Assembly: GCA_900239685.1 (NCBI GenBank)
Contig: OENT01000728.1
Coordinates: 1 to 64,000 of the forward strand
Reading direction: 5' to 3'
From: Rotaria macrura
Taxonomy: Eukaryota; Rotifera; Eurotatoria; Philodinida; Philodinidae
Length of the DNA stretch: 64,000 nucleotides
The notes below the pieces were generated by a model. The model was given only the letters and a program-made list of their open reading frames with translations, was not told where the DNA came from and ran no database searches. Both the position numbers and the translations under genes were made by a program. Shown one piece after another: positions 25,594 to 36,754 of this stretch. The stretch's first letter is position 1; each line of letters begins with the position of its first letter.

Positions 25594-25599
25594 AATAAA
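25594..25599 (+). terminator. Poly(A) signal of the two-TM gene
   Basis: AATAAA begins three bases after the TGA stop. The polyol dehydrogenase and ependymin-like genes show the same closeness, so very short 3' untranslated regions seem usual here. Confidence 0.5.
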
Positions 25600-25993
25600 A
25601 ACGAGAAAAAGCAGTGTGCTTATTTATTTTTCAATAGAAAATATTTTAAACAGTCAGTTTAGCAGTTCATAGTATTTTTCAAGCAGATAGATCCTTTGCT
25701 TTACTGAAGAAAACAATGAATAGACTATTCATATTATTGTTTCATTTTATTCATGCATCATTTTAAAATAAACTATTTTAGAATGATATTATCCGCAGGA
25801 TAATTCCAAAGATGACAAAGAAATAATAGCCATTCATGATTCCTTTTGCTTCTATCTTCTGAACTTGCTAATGCAATTCGCACTTCATATTTACTCATAT
25901 TTTAGTAGTTATTTACAAGCACAAAGATTAACAACAACACTCTTCTTCGCTGCAATACAATTCAAGATTCGGTTAATGATAAGAGTCACACAT

Positions 25994-27103
25994 TCATTGA
26001 AAGAGAGCATAATAAATGATAGAAATGCATACTGCTACTAGAAATACAGCTACCAGTCCTTTTTTTATTTGTTTTGCTCTCGCCATGTTGGATTGTTTAA
26101 CTAATGTTATCTGATCATTGGGAGGCTCAACACTGGTGAATTTAAGAGTAACTTCTAAGCCTTCATGATCTGAAACCATTAGTTTACGATCATTTTGATT
26201 CTTTTCATCAGCTGAAACCACATATGAGCTAGTTGCAGAAAAGTATTGATTAGTTAAAACATAATCCAAACGAACTGATCGGGCATAGGTAGCTGCAGCT
26301 TTTGGAGTAGAATCCATTAATCTATTAAGAGATAAAATCTTCAGCATATCATAGTATTCTTTGCTACCATAGTCTATATTTAAATCTCCACATAATATAA
26401 CTCTATGGCTACCATGATACGTGGTAATATGATCATGAATTTCTTTGAGTTGCCTTGCACGACCTACAGCTGCGGTTTTCCATCCTGCTTTCAAATGAGT
26501 ATTAATCACGATGAGATCTTTATTTGCAATTGTAATTCTACAGCACATATAACCTTTATGAGTAGTCAGTTCAGATAAACTAAAGCCACTGAATGGTTCC
26601 TGATGACATGGCTCTATTTTATGAGCAGATAAAATTAAGCAACCACTATCTTGCACACCAAACCATGAAGCATCGGCGGTATAACTATATGGATACTTGG
26701 ATTTTACTGTTTCTATCAAGTTCGTACGTTGGTCAAAACCATAATTTAACAATAATAAAGGGTTGCATACAAATACCTCTTGTAAACATATAATATCATA
26801 GAACTGAGTGCAATTATTTAACAGCCAGGCAGCAAAAGTGTTTAATCTTCGAGCTGAATGCCATCCACCCACTATTCGATGGCACCATAAATTATATGTT
26901 AATACCCGAAAAGTATTTGTATGATTATTGTTAAAAGATACATTTAATACAGACTGAATTGAACTTGCGGGTGATTTGAATATTTTCGAATATCGTTGTC
27001 CAGCACTGTCTTGACTATTATTGGTTTCCTCATCATTATCATCGGCACTTCTTGATGTTGAAGTAGCATATTTATTATTCACTTCTTTGTTTGTACTCTT
27101 CAT
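25994..27103 (-). CDS. Tail-anchored neutral sphingomyelinase-like enzyme
   Basis: One intron-free frame encodes 369 residues. After a Ser/Asn-rich N-terminus (1-60) comes an endonuclease/exonuclease/phosphatase fold with all core motifs: LTYNLW (N71), ICLQEV (E109), DSGCLILS (D152), INTHLKAG (N201, H203), CGDLNID (D240, N242), RLDYVL (D281) and SDHEGLEV (D312, H313). These are the metal-binding and catalytic residues of magnesium-dependent phosphodiesterases; the P/Q-D-SGCLILS and THLKAG forms are typical of neutral sphingomyelinases, which release ceramide from sphingomyelin. Residues about 349-366 (GLVAVFLVAVCISIIYY) form a single C-terminal membrane anchor, so the enzyme probably faces the cytosol on an internal membrane. 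Length is close to SMPD2 (about 420, two membrane segments). Lipid specificity is inferred. Confidence 0.9.
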   Translation of the reverse strand: MKSTNKEVNNKYATSTSRSADDNDEETNNSQDSAGQRYSKIFKSPASSIQSVLNVSFNNNHTNTFRVLTYNLWCHRIVGGWHSARRLNTFAAWLLNNCTQFYDIICLQEVFVCNPLLLLNYGFDQRTNLIETVKSKYPYSYTADASWFGVQDSGCLILSAHKIEPCHQEPFSGFSLSELTTHKGYMCCRITIANKDLIVINTHLKAGWKTAAVGRARQLKEIHDHITTYHGSHRVILCGDLNIDYGSKEYYDMLKILSLNRLMDSTPKAAATYARSVRLDYVLTNQYFSATSSYVVSADEKNQNDRKLMVSDHEGLEVTLKFTSVEPPNDQITLVKQSNMARAKQIKKGLVAVFLVAVCISIIYYALFQ

Positions 27104-28770
27104 TTGTGATTACGATACACTCATTAATAACAAAATTCTATAATATAGAAATGAAGTAGCAACAACAAAATAATTCAATCTTCAATGCTTTAAACATATG
27201 AATCAGTGTGATGAATTGCTACATCCCTCTCGGTGAGGGTAAGGTAAAAATATGTGGTCTCTTTTTACATGATAGCGATTTAGATCATCCAAGTAGATAA
27301 AAAATTCAAAATTATTTCAAGATATATACACATTCCGAATTTCAGCTCTGTACAATATTTATATAGAACGGAGCCAGTTGAGTGAAGTACCGACATCGAG
27401 GTATGCGTATGTCAATCTGGTTTTAACTCTGATTTGAATTGCTATTGATGCTAAGAAGTTCCATTGACTAAGAGACTATTTCGAAACTAGATTTGTGTTG
27501 ATAGTTCGACTGTCAGATGTTTTCATCTTTTTTTTTAAATATCTCTAGAGAGAAAATGAGTGTATAACTACAATCTCTGTATCTAATGACTTTTAATGAC
27601 TAGATTTTTTTCTCATTAGAGCTCTGGTTCTTCACTAGTTTCTCATACAAAGTTTGAAATGCGAAGCAACCTGGCTCGATAAAATACTCCCTCAGCAACG
27701 TTCAGTAAGGGTGGAATGAATTCAAACGTTTCATGTCTTTAGGACCATACTCATAACTTGTTCACAAAATGGATATGTTGTAAATGCAAATTTCAAAGAA
27801 CAATACCCATCACTATTTTATAAAAATGCCGATTTGCACTATCGATTTATCGGGGCTTAAACACATGACAGTTTTCTATCACGTGTGTTTGAACATTCAA
27901 CTGAGTGTGTATCCGCTCTCTCTCTCAAAAAATCACTGTTTTCTTCCGCAATTTCCAATTGAGAGCAATAATACTTAAGCACTTTGAAATCATTTTATTA
28001 ATTTCCTCAGTGAACAGATCACTAGAGCAATCTTCATGGAGTTGAAGTGTGCAACTCATATATTTACCACTAATGTCGAACTACATTCAACAAGCATCAA
28101 GCTAAAAATCTGTAATCGAGAGTTTCTGCAATGCGAAGGGGCGACCGCAAAAACTTGAAAACGTACACTTATTATTATCTTCGAAAATATTTATGGTCTC
28201 TATCAATCTAACACTTAATGCTTACATCATTCTGTATAACTACCATATCAATAGGTGAATTGGAAGTTTAAGTGTCTTTCTTCACAGCAAATGTATTGCA
28301 TGAAGAAATGATGTTTTTATTACATCATTTCGTACCATACTTTTCTGAATCACTTCTATGACTCAATTCATTTAGTGAATCACCATCAAGAGTCATACGT
28401 CTGTAGTGGATTATTTCCTTCTGTACACGCAATTTTAAGTGACATTTACTGACTTGCTATATAATAACAATATTTTCACTTGAAAATAGGTCTATTAGCG
28501 ACAGGAAAATTGAAATTTTAATATTGATTTATAGTATCGATTAGCAATTTTTCTATCTAATAACCACTGTATTAATAACTAAAAAGGTGTGAAGAAATTT
28601 AATTAAATCTTCGACTACAAGTGTTTTTCATGACTATTCCTTAATCATACGAAGTTACATATGCTCGTTCCCCTCTTTGAACGAATAATTGTTTTTTGAA
28701 TAACGAAAACAGTAGACTATAATTAACTTCTTTCATTTCTAAATACATTCTTCAAAAACACAAAATCCTT
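27104..28770. other. Gene-free intergenic stretch
   Basis: No gene, RNA gene or clear repeat is visible. The first 150 bases should carry the promoter of the minus-strand sphingomyelinase-like gene; I see no definite motif. Confidence 0.5.
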
Positions 28771-29427
28771 TTAAGCCCCCCCCCTCCAAAAAAAGTCAAT
28801 TTTCGGGAAAATTCCGAAACTGAGATAGATGCACCAGAAGATAGCCCGTTCTTCGCTCTTTCAGAATTGATATAGATTTTTAGCCCAAATCTCCTTTTTT
28901 GTAAGTCTTCTCAAAAAAACTGTATTTTTTTCAAAAATTTCGAAATTCGGATAAATTCATCAAAAGTTAGCGCGTTTTTCGCTCTTTCAGAATTATTATA
29001 GGTTTTTACCCACAACCTCTATTTTGCAGTAAACTTTGAGGATTTCTGGAAGCCCTCCTCAAAAAAACTGAATTTTCCTCAAAAATTCTGAAATATCGAA
29101 AAAAATGGTCGAAAAACTCTTTTTCGTTTTTTCTCAGTTTGCACTTTCAAAAAAGCGCATCCCTAATTTCTCAGTCCAGCTGCATAGGATTTATTAAATT
29201 TTTTTTTTGTTTGAAAGAGCATGTCAAGATGCAGGGCACTGGAGAGCCCTTTTTTTCAAAAACCGTTCTGTATGACTATATAAAAAAGGAACTCTATTCC
29301 AACCCCCCCCCCTTTTTTTCGCGATTTTTGAAGTCATTGAAATTGGGATTTCTGTTTTCCGCTAAAAAAGTAAGAATTTAAAAAAAAGGACTCTGCAGTG
29401 CCCTCCATGTGGGGGGGGGGGCCTTAA
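28771..29427. mobile_element. TTAA-flanked non-coding element with poly-C/poly-G ends
   Basis: The element is bounded by TTAA on both sides (28771-28774 and 29424-29427). The left inner end is GCCCCCCCCCTCC and the right inner end reads GGAGGG on the opposite strand after ACATG, with an 11-base G run closed by GGCC. Inside are imperfect tandem units of about 126 bp that share TTCGCTCTTTCAGAATT (28852 and 28978), and an inner inverted repeat of about 24 bp (29233-29256 against 29381-29405; AGGGCACTGGAGAG core). No protein is encoded. TTAA flanks are the target-site mark of piggyBac-type elements, so this may be a miniature non-autonomous copy. The homopolymer ends make the boundary uncertain. 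Confidence 0.5.
29233..29405. repeat. Inner inverted repeat within the poly-C element
   Basis: AGGGCACTGGAGAGCCCTTT at the left pairs with AAAGGACTCTGCAGTGCCCT at the right with two or three mismatches, closing a loop of about 125 bases. It could be a smaller hairpin element nested in the larger one, or the true termini of the mobile unit. Confidence 0.6.
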
Positions 29428-30704
29428 TCTTCTCGCGAGTTTGATCGGATAAAATTTTGGTTCTTATCTAAACCAACAATCACAATCACATATTAGGAAT
29501 GCATCAATTTGATCTAACATCAGAATTGTTGCTATTATGCAATTATTGCATCGAAAACAAAAGATACAACCCTTGAATGAATGGTAGTACATGAACGAGA
29601 ATAAAAGTCAATAAGGTTTCATGTAATAAGAGGTCCTTGACTTATAATCAACTCTCAATAGTTGGACTTCGAAACATGACTACGTGTAATCATTGACATT
29701 TTACATGTGATATAAAAATGTCAGCACATGTGAGTATCGAACAAAATATTGTTTATTACATGTCTCTGTTTTCAGCAGTAAACCATACGAAGAAAACATG
29801 AATAATGACTGATAGAGATTTATCTACTCTGCAATAAAAGAAACGATATGATCGTGTCTATAGGTTGATGTCTGTGCTCGTTTATTTTTGCACATTTCGC
29901 ATTCAAGAAAAACACGAATATCTTTTGCTGTGAGCAATGATAGAAAATCAAATCATAGGGATTGATATTGTTGAAAAACAAAAATCATTCTAAAAACGAA
30001 ACATATGTTTTACTTCTCATGATTTTATCATTTTTGTTATTGTACTGATAAATATTTACCAATCTAAAACATCTGTAACACAAAATCAGAATTTTATTCT
30101 ATTTTTGTCTGTTTGTTTTTGCTTGCTTAAAATTCAATAAAGAAAAAGTGAAGACAGTTGAACTGATAAACACACGCACACACACACACACACACACACT
30201 TTCATTCTGTCTAAAAACAAAACGGATTTAAAATAAAGAACGGGATCTTTTTTTTATAAGTCTATAATAAAAGATCCATAGAAATAAAATTGAATCAAAG
30301 AAATATTCTTCTTTTATGAATATATGAAACGAAAAACAAACAAATGAATAGATTTGTAATTGAATGTGTTGTGTTTTTTCCTTCTTACTATCAATAATTA
30401 GTAACAAGTTTCAATATCAATGATATTAAAACCGATACTTATCGACAGAATAAATTTCATATCATATCAACAATTATAAATTTGATGATAGAAACATAGT
30501 CATTCATTCATTTGTTTGTTTTCCTTTGATAAAGAGATATTCTCTTTCATTCATGCTTGTCTCTACTATGGACCTTTCTCGAAAATAAAAACAAATACAC
30601 TAGAAAATATGCACACAACAATTACATGGAAATGAAGACTTGTCCGTATCTTGTTGTTGTTGTTGCTGTTTTTTAAAAAATCTTGATTTTTATTTTTTTT
30701 TGTG
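29428..30704. other. Gene-free stretch with a CA microsatellite
   Basis: No gene is visible. A (CA)n run lies at about 30172-30199. The region receives the 3' end of ORMDL from the right; TTTATT at 30689-30694 is a minus-strand AATAAA 11 bases beyond the ORMDL stop. Confidence 0.5.
30172..30199 (+). repeat. CA dinucleotide microsatellite
   Basis: A run of CA units interrupted once near its left end by CG (ACACACGCACACAC). It is a simple repeat with no evident function. Confidence 0.85.
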
Positions 30705-31290
30705 TTAATAACGATTTATATCAAATAAACGTACACCGAAAAATATGGGAAATTTCGGTACAACGGCAAGAAGCATTGTAGCCAAATTGATTATAAAATG
30801 TGTCTTGTCATATTTTGTATAAAAGCTTGCAATGAAGAATCTTATCAATATGAAATATAATCAATACGATGACAAAGAAAAATATGTTAAAAGGAAAAAC
30901 TTACAAAACAATAGGAAGAATTTGAAGAAATTTTCTTGTACCCGTCCATTGAACACCATTATCAATTTGTTCCCAAAATGTATATCGACGAGCTAAACCT
31001 TGATCACTTGTTTCCCATGGAGCACCTTTAATTAAATGAAATAAATAGTAACTACCCTAGAAACAAAAAAAAATATACATATGAAATGAATACGAGAAAC
31101 ATTTAATTCAACATACAATATTATGAATTGTTGTTGTTAAAGTCCATGCAGCCGATGTTGTTATATAAGGAATACTGAGTAAAATAAAGTGGAGAACAAA
31201 AACAAGTATGATATAGGTAAGCCAAACGCCACGACTATTTAGCCACGAACTATTTGGATTTCCTTCGCCTTGTGCAATGCCAACGTTCAT
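30705..31290 (-). CDS. ORMDL: ORMDL family sphingolipid-synthesis regulator
   Basis: Three minus-strand exons, 31290-31117, 31056-30905 and 30840-30705, give exactly 153 residues, the length of animal ORMDL proteins. Landmarks match from end to end: [60 protein letters not shown], the [16 protein letters not shown] block, [13 protein letters not shown] and a C-terminus ending [16 protein letters not shown] proteins are four-segment ER membrane proteins that bind serine palmitoyltransferase and hold back its activity when ceramide is high. Introns are 60 and 64 bp with GTATGT and GTAAGT donors. It lies 3.6 kb from the ceramide-producing sphingomyelinase-like gene on the same strand, which may be chance. 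Confidence 0.98.
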
Positions 31291-33695
31291 AATTTTATTG
31301 ATCGATACTATAATAAAAGATCTATTATATAAACAGAGTAGAATTCAATTAAATCAATAATTAAGAGTGATCACAACGATTGAAATATCTCAACTTTGAT
31401 TACACTGAATTTTTCATGATAGAGATCGGTCATGAAGTTTATGTTTCTTTTTGTCTTTTATATCAATAGCATAGACAAATATGGCTTTTAAAGTATTGTT
31501 ATTGACATCATCAACAAGAATATATAACGTTTTATCGAATATGAAAAATACATACACATATGAAACTACTTAGAGATAATATTCAGTTATCACATAAGAA
31601 CTATAACTAAAGATAATTAAAATAAGTATTTTTTTGTTTTTCATGATTGTACATATTATATTCGAAGAGAAAATTTTCAATTCTTCATTCATATAAAATG
31701 TTTGAGAATTTAATATATGACAAATCGATCGTTAGAGAAAAAATCTAAAAACAATCTATACCCATCTTGTTTTAAATGACTACAAAATTGGTATATCTAT
31801 CGTGTCGTAGATAAACAGTTTGATTATGTATGTGTTTTTCTTATTTGAAAGACAAAAAACGATTCATTGTCGTAGCCAATGCTGATACTTCAAAACCTTC
31901 GTATTTGTCTATATTATCCATATGAAACAAAAAAAAAATTTGAATCAGACCTCGATCAGGAACAAGATAAATCAATCCATTTGATTAAACCCAAGTTGAG
32001 ATATTTCAATTCTTTCCTCATGTACAGTTATTTAGTATTCATTCTGTAGATCTAGAGCAAACAAACAAGAATCGATTTTTTGTCTCGTTTTTCTTTTCTA
32101 CTGATGACGTGTCTTTCATTTGCAGTAAGTAAAATCAATATACGTATGAACGAACGACTAAAGAGTAGTAGTACTATTAGGTAACTATAGCTATGTCTTG
32201 AAAGTAAAATCAATTATGATGACCTTGAAACATTGACTAATAGGATTCAATTTAAAAAAATATTTATTTAGTAAAATGGAGAATTCCTGTAACTAGAAAG
32301 AAGCGAATAGTAATGAGAAGAAAAACAGACACTGATTCACACATTCCTTAATTTATTTATCATTGGTTATTAACCTAATTATTTGACAGAGCTAGAGGGC
32401 GCCCATCTACGTCATTCGTAGGATGTGTGTCATCAAACCATTCGATATGGATTTTTATGAATGATGTGTAATGAAAATTGTACAAAATATCCGTGATAAT
32501 CTATCGAAATACCGATTCATCAACTAGTACAGGTTGATTCATATGTAGCAACGTACATTAGGTGTCTTTCTATTCAAAAAACAGAATAATACAGAATTCA
32601 AGTCGATTGTACAGATATATATATATTAGTGAATGAGTTTAGATGATCTGTATTTGCGGGGTATCGACTTTATTTTGATTATTGAGTTTTTGAATTCGAT
32701 AGTAACGAGTCGAGCGGCATACAGTAGAAAGAAAAAACCATAAACCACAGTAGATAGCCAATGAAAAATGGGTGGGCGCTATCTGACACATACAAAAAAA
32801 AATAAGTATATATATGGTTTCTTTCTTTCAAGTGTTGGAGATTTCAGGAAAATGCAAAAAATCATGATAGTCTTCTATGATAAAACAAGAAACACATATA
32901 TTCTACTTACATACAGAAACAACATTTGCATATACAACACTTAGCGACACACTATTTCGAGTTCGTTATAGAATTTAAATCTAATTTCATGCACACATTA
33001 CAAAAAAAAAATGACGAAATATACTTTCAAACTTACAAGTAAAGTTTCGAATGATTGGGAAAGCTTTTTATTAAAGTTAACTTCACTTTTGTCTGACGCT
33101 AGACATAATGATCAAATTAATTCGATCATAAGATTATTGATAGTTTCTGTGCATATTATACTTAGGTTTCCACGTTGATGAGAAATCCTAACGAAACATA
33201 TAGGAAAATGAATGAAAACAAAACCACCCTTCACGATTTCAACCTAGAGGTATTTCTCTTTGCTTGATGTCGGGTCAAATGGAAAAAACAACGCGACACA
33301 TGTAAAACTATGCTAAATATGTATATCTATCGATCTAATTAATGCATGAATGAATCAGCAAATGACTAATAAACTATTCAAGTTCATGTTCTATTGTGTT
33401 CAATATCCTATTCTTAAAATTTAATTATATATAATATCCGTTGATCACAGAAACCAACGAACTCAAATTCGTACTCTCATACTTGTTAGTATGGAAATCC
33501 TTTAGATTTCATTCTTATTAAACTTATAGATAATGATTTGTAAATTGAAAGAAATGCAAAGTATTCTAATTTGTCTTAGTTAAAATATTTCAATATATTA
33601 CGTATGTAGAAGACGTGCGTATTTGATATGTTATTAGTTAAGAAGAAATTGATTCGGTTGTCATTACAGAAAGAAAAAAAAAGTTAAGTGTACAT
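31291..33695. other. Gene-free intergenic stretch
   Basis: No gene or RNA gene is supported. The sequence is AT-rich with short A and T runs and no repeated unit that I can define. It contains the upstream region of ORMDL and the 3' side of the Ly6-like gene. Confidence 0.5.
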
Positions 33696-34406
33696 TCACA
33701 AATTTATCTTTGTTTGATTACGATTGCGAGTCCGTTTACGCGTACGATTACGATAGTTAAGTACTATCGAATTACATAATTTATTATTACAACTACGTCC
33801 ACAGGTGACATCAACATTTGGTAATTTGCAATCTTGAGGGAATTTCAGATGTTCACATATTGGTTGGTAACAAACAGCTAGAAAAACACAATGTTCATTA
33901 ATGCAACAATTGATTAGACGGCAAACATACTAGTTAATAAAGCTGTGGCTTCAATATTACAACTAAAATTAGAATAGTCATATGAATAATTATGACTTGA
34001 AAAATAAATACGAAACGAACTAGGGCGCATCACAAAAGACCCAAATTGAATTTCCTTGAAGTACGAAAAGATTTCTTCCTTGCGGTTTCATAAAACCATG
34101 TTCCCATGAACAACCACGATAAATAGTAAATTCATCATCACGATTGAGACGTGTATAACATTGTCCATTACATGGTGTACTATCAATTTTTAATGCAGTA
34201 GAAACATTGACTGTACACAATGGATTTCTTGAATTACATTGATAACAATATCTTGTTGCAGCTGAAACTAAATTTATAATTTGTTAAATCGAGAGTTCAT
34301 CTTCATTCACATAGGGCTTACTCTCATTGATTAATATCGATAGCAAGACTACGAAGAAAATCAAGAATAATTGAACAAACGTTTGTATTATTGTTATTCG
34401 TGCCAT
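33696..34406 (-). CDS. Ly6-like secreted Cys-rich protein with in-frame stop
   Basis: Four minus-strand exons, 34406-34322, 34267-34012, 33962-33931 and 33877-33696, keep phase 1, 2 and 1 and total 185 codons including the stop. A signal peptide (about residues 5-27, IIQTFVQLFLIFFVVLLSIL) is followed by the Ly6/uPAR hallmark CYQCNSRNPLC, then CNGQCYTR, YRGCSW, VFCD, CNIEATAL, VCYQPICEH, DCKLPN, CGRSCNNKLCN and a basic tail (RNRTRKRTRNRNQ). Such three-finger or quiver-like proteins are secreted or held by a lipid anchor and modulate channels or receptors; no anchor signal is seen. A TAG at 34022-34020 interrupts exon 2 just after WVFCDAP, 8 bases before the only donor (GTATTT) that restores phase. 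The message therefore either ends at 34020 after about 118 residues, or the allele is broken. Confidence 0.65.
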
Positions 34407-36754
34407 TTGCTAAAATAAGAAAATGATTATTGAATGACGAATGAAATAAAATGCTTAGACGTTTATTCAACCCTGAGACTTAAATATTTCACTAGTCAAC
34501 GCCTACGTTTTAAATATTTGTTCATAGAAAGAAATGAAGACGAAAAAAGAAAAGGCAGTACGATCACGTACGTATTATCTCGTGTGTGAAACTTGAAACT
34601 TCTTTGGTCGACAACACCATCTTATTATAAGAATAATGACCTCCAACAGCCAGTATGTCTATATTTTTTTCAAGAAATGTCGAAAACTATTCCATTGGTT
34701 TCATATTGCATCTTGCAAATAAAACCTCAAGGAAATTTATTTTTTTCAATCATCATCATCATCGTCGTTGCATGATGGGTACATAAGAGAAAATGATTTG
34801 TACAACATACAATTTATTTATGAATATTCACAATATGACCTTCTCGACGATGATTTTCTGAATATATAGATCATTGTTCTTATTAGACGATATTGACCTA
34901 TCAATTAATCAAGTTTTTCGTTCAATCATCTCCTTCATAGTTTGTCCGTATAAAGCATAAAAATTGTTAACAGTTGTTTTTATTATTTTATCATCTGCCA
35001 TCACAAATGCAAGAAAGTTTGCCTCTAGTACAATATGCTGTCGGATTCCGTATGGTACTTGTTTATACACAATAGAATCAATGCTACCACCTACTATTAT
35101 CAGCTAGATCACGATACTAACAACAAATGAGAAAAGGTCAATAGAATTCGTTAAGGTGCATATATATTCATGATGATCATATCAAGTGAATGCTATGCCT
35201 TATATATTGGGAGAAAAGAAATCGATAATAATGATGGTAAAATGTTGAGAATAGGAAACGTCGATCATTTGATTGTGTGAGAGAATATAAGATAGACAGA
35301 GTAAAAGATCAAGAAATATGTCGGTATTAGAATCAATGACAACATCAGAATCAATGGCTATGTCTGTTGGATATTCAATAGATGACATGGAAAGGTAACA
35401 GTTTCGTTATTTGGTTTTCAATTTACTAAAGTAGAAGAAACAAAACCTAAGTCATAAGAAACCATAGTTGAATGACATCTAGTATTAATCGTCAGTACTA
35501 AAGAATGAGAAGGAAAATTTTCATTCCAATAAAATACAATAATAAAATTCATCATCGATAAAGATCATAGTAACAATTTATAGATAAATTGTCAAGAGGC
35601 ATATAGAATCGTCTTATGTTATGCATTGAAATTGAATAAGAGTGGTGTCATGACGACATGTGGGTAAATTATGGAATAGGCTTTCTCTCGTCGCTTGATT
35701 TTGATTGATCCTTTTCGTTTATGTTGTTGTATTTTGATGTTATAAATTATTTTGAAAAGATATTTTTAATATTTCACCGAAGAGTACTACTACTACTCTT
35801 TATTAAACATATACATATTTTTTCTATGATAGAAAAATTCTTCATTAATTTAGAATATTATTTTTCTGACTCGTGTTCGTTATATTGTGTATGTTTTATT
35901 TTTTTTTACTAATTTACCGTATATTTTCCATTGAATTAGACACCTAGAAGTTAATATATGTAAAAAAAAAAATTTGATCTAATCACAATCACATCGGCCT
36001 TTATTTTTTCTTTCATATTATTGTCGTACGACAGATGACGATAGCAAAAGAAATGATTAATTGGTCTTGTGTTAGTACAGTATGGTGTCGATTGGATTGA
36101 TGTTAGAAAAGGAGGAGGAAAAATAACAAGAAGTTCTTGGTGTTATCGATCTTCGTCAAGTCTTTCGTTTTTTTCTCCTCTTAGCATGCACTTCTTTCTC
36201 TCCCCCTCGTTCGCTCTCGTTTTACCAATTCTTCATCGGTACCCTCAAGAGAAACAAACAAAAAACAACAACAACAAAAATAGACTAGAAGTAATCAGAA
36301 AAGAATTGAAGACATGTTGAATTCATTGAAATAAAAAATCATTTGAATAGATGACATTGTGTCAATCGTCTAGGTAATAAAAAGAAAAAAAAAGAGAAAG
36401 GATCATATCGACAATCACAATGACGATTTGTCAAGCGCAACCAATGTAAACGATAAAAAGGAGAGAAAAAAGTCGTCTTTTTTACTCTCTGTTCTTCTTT
36501 TCTCGTCCTTTTTCTTGCCTCGCGTGTTTGTATTTGTGTATAACTTTGTGTGTGTTGTTTTCTTCATTCTCTTCGGTTGTACGTCTGTTTTGTGTACTTT
36601 TTCATAGTGAAAAGAGAATGCCATAGTGCACGTTCTCATCGGCTTTATACTACAGAACAGATACATCTTCTCTTTCTCTCTCTCTCTCTCTCATTTTCTT
36701 TCTCCTTCGTTCTCTATCTATTCTCAATCGTCATTTTGTAGAACATAGTATAGA
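34407..36754. other. Upstream region of Musashi
   Basis: No gene is supported; open frames at 34593, 35200, 35721, 36069 and 36415 are low-complexity or unspliced shadows. A TC dinucleotide run (about 36675-36692) lies 60 bases before the Musashi start and may belong to its 5' leader or promoter. Confidence 0.45.
36675..36692 (+). repeat. TC microsatellite before Musashi start
   Basis: TCTCTCTCTCTCTCTC lies in the presumed 5' leader. Similar purine/pyrimidine runs occur at about 40858-40872, 42294-42312, 43298-43313 and 46262-46280, so GA/TC repeats are concentrated in and around this gene. Confidence 0.7.
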
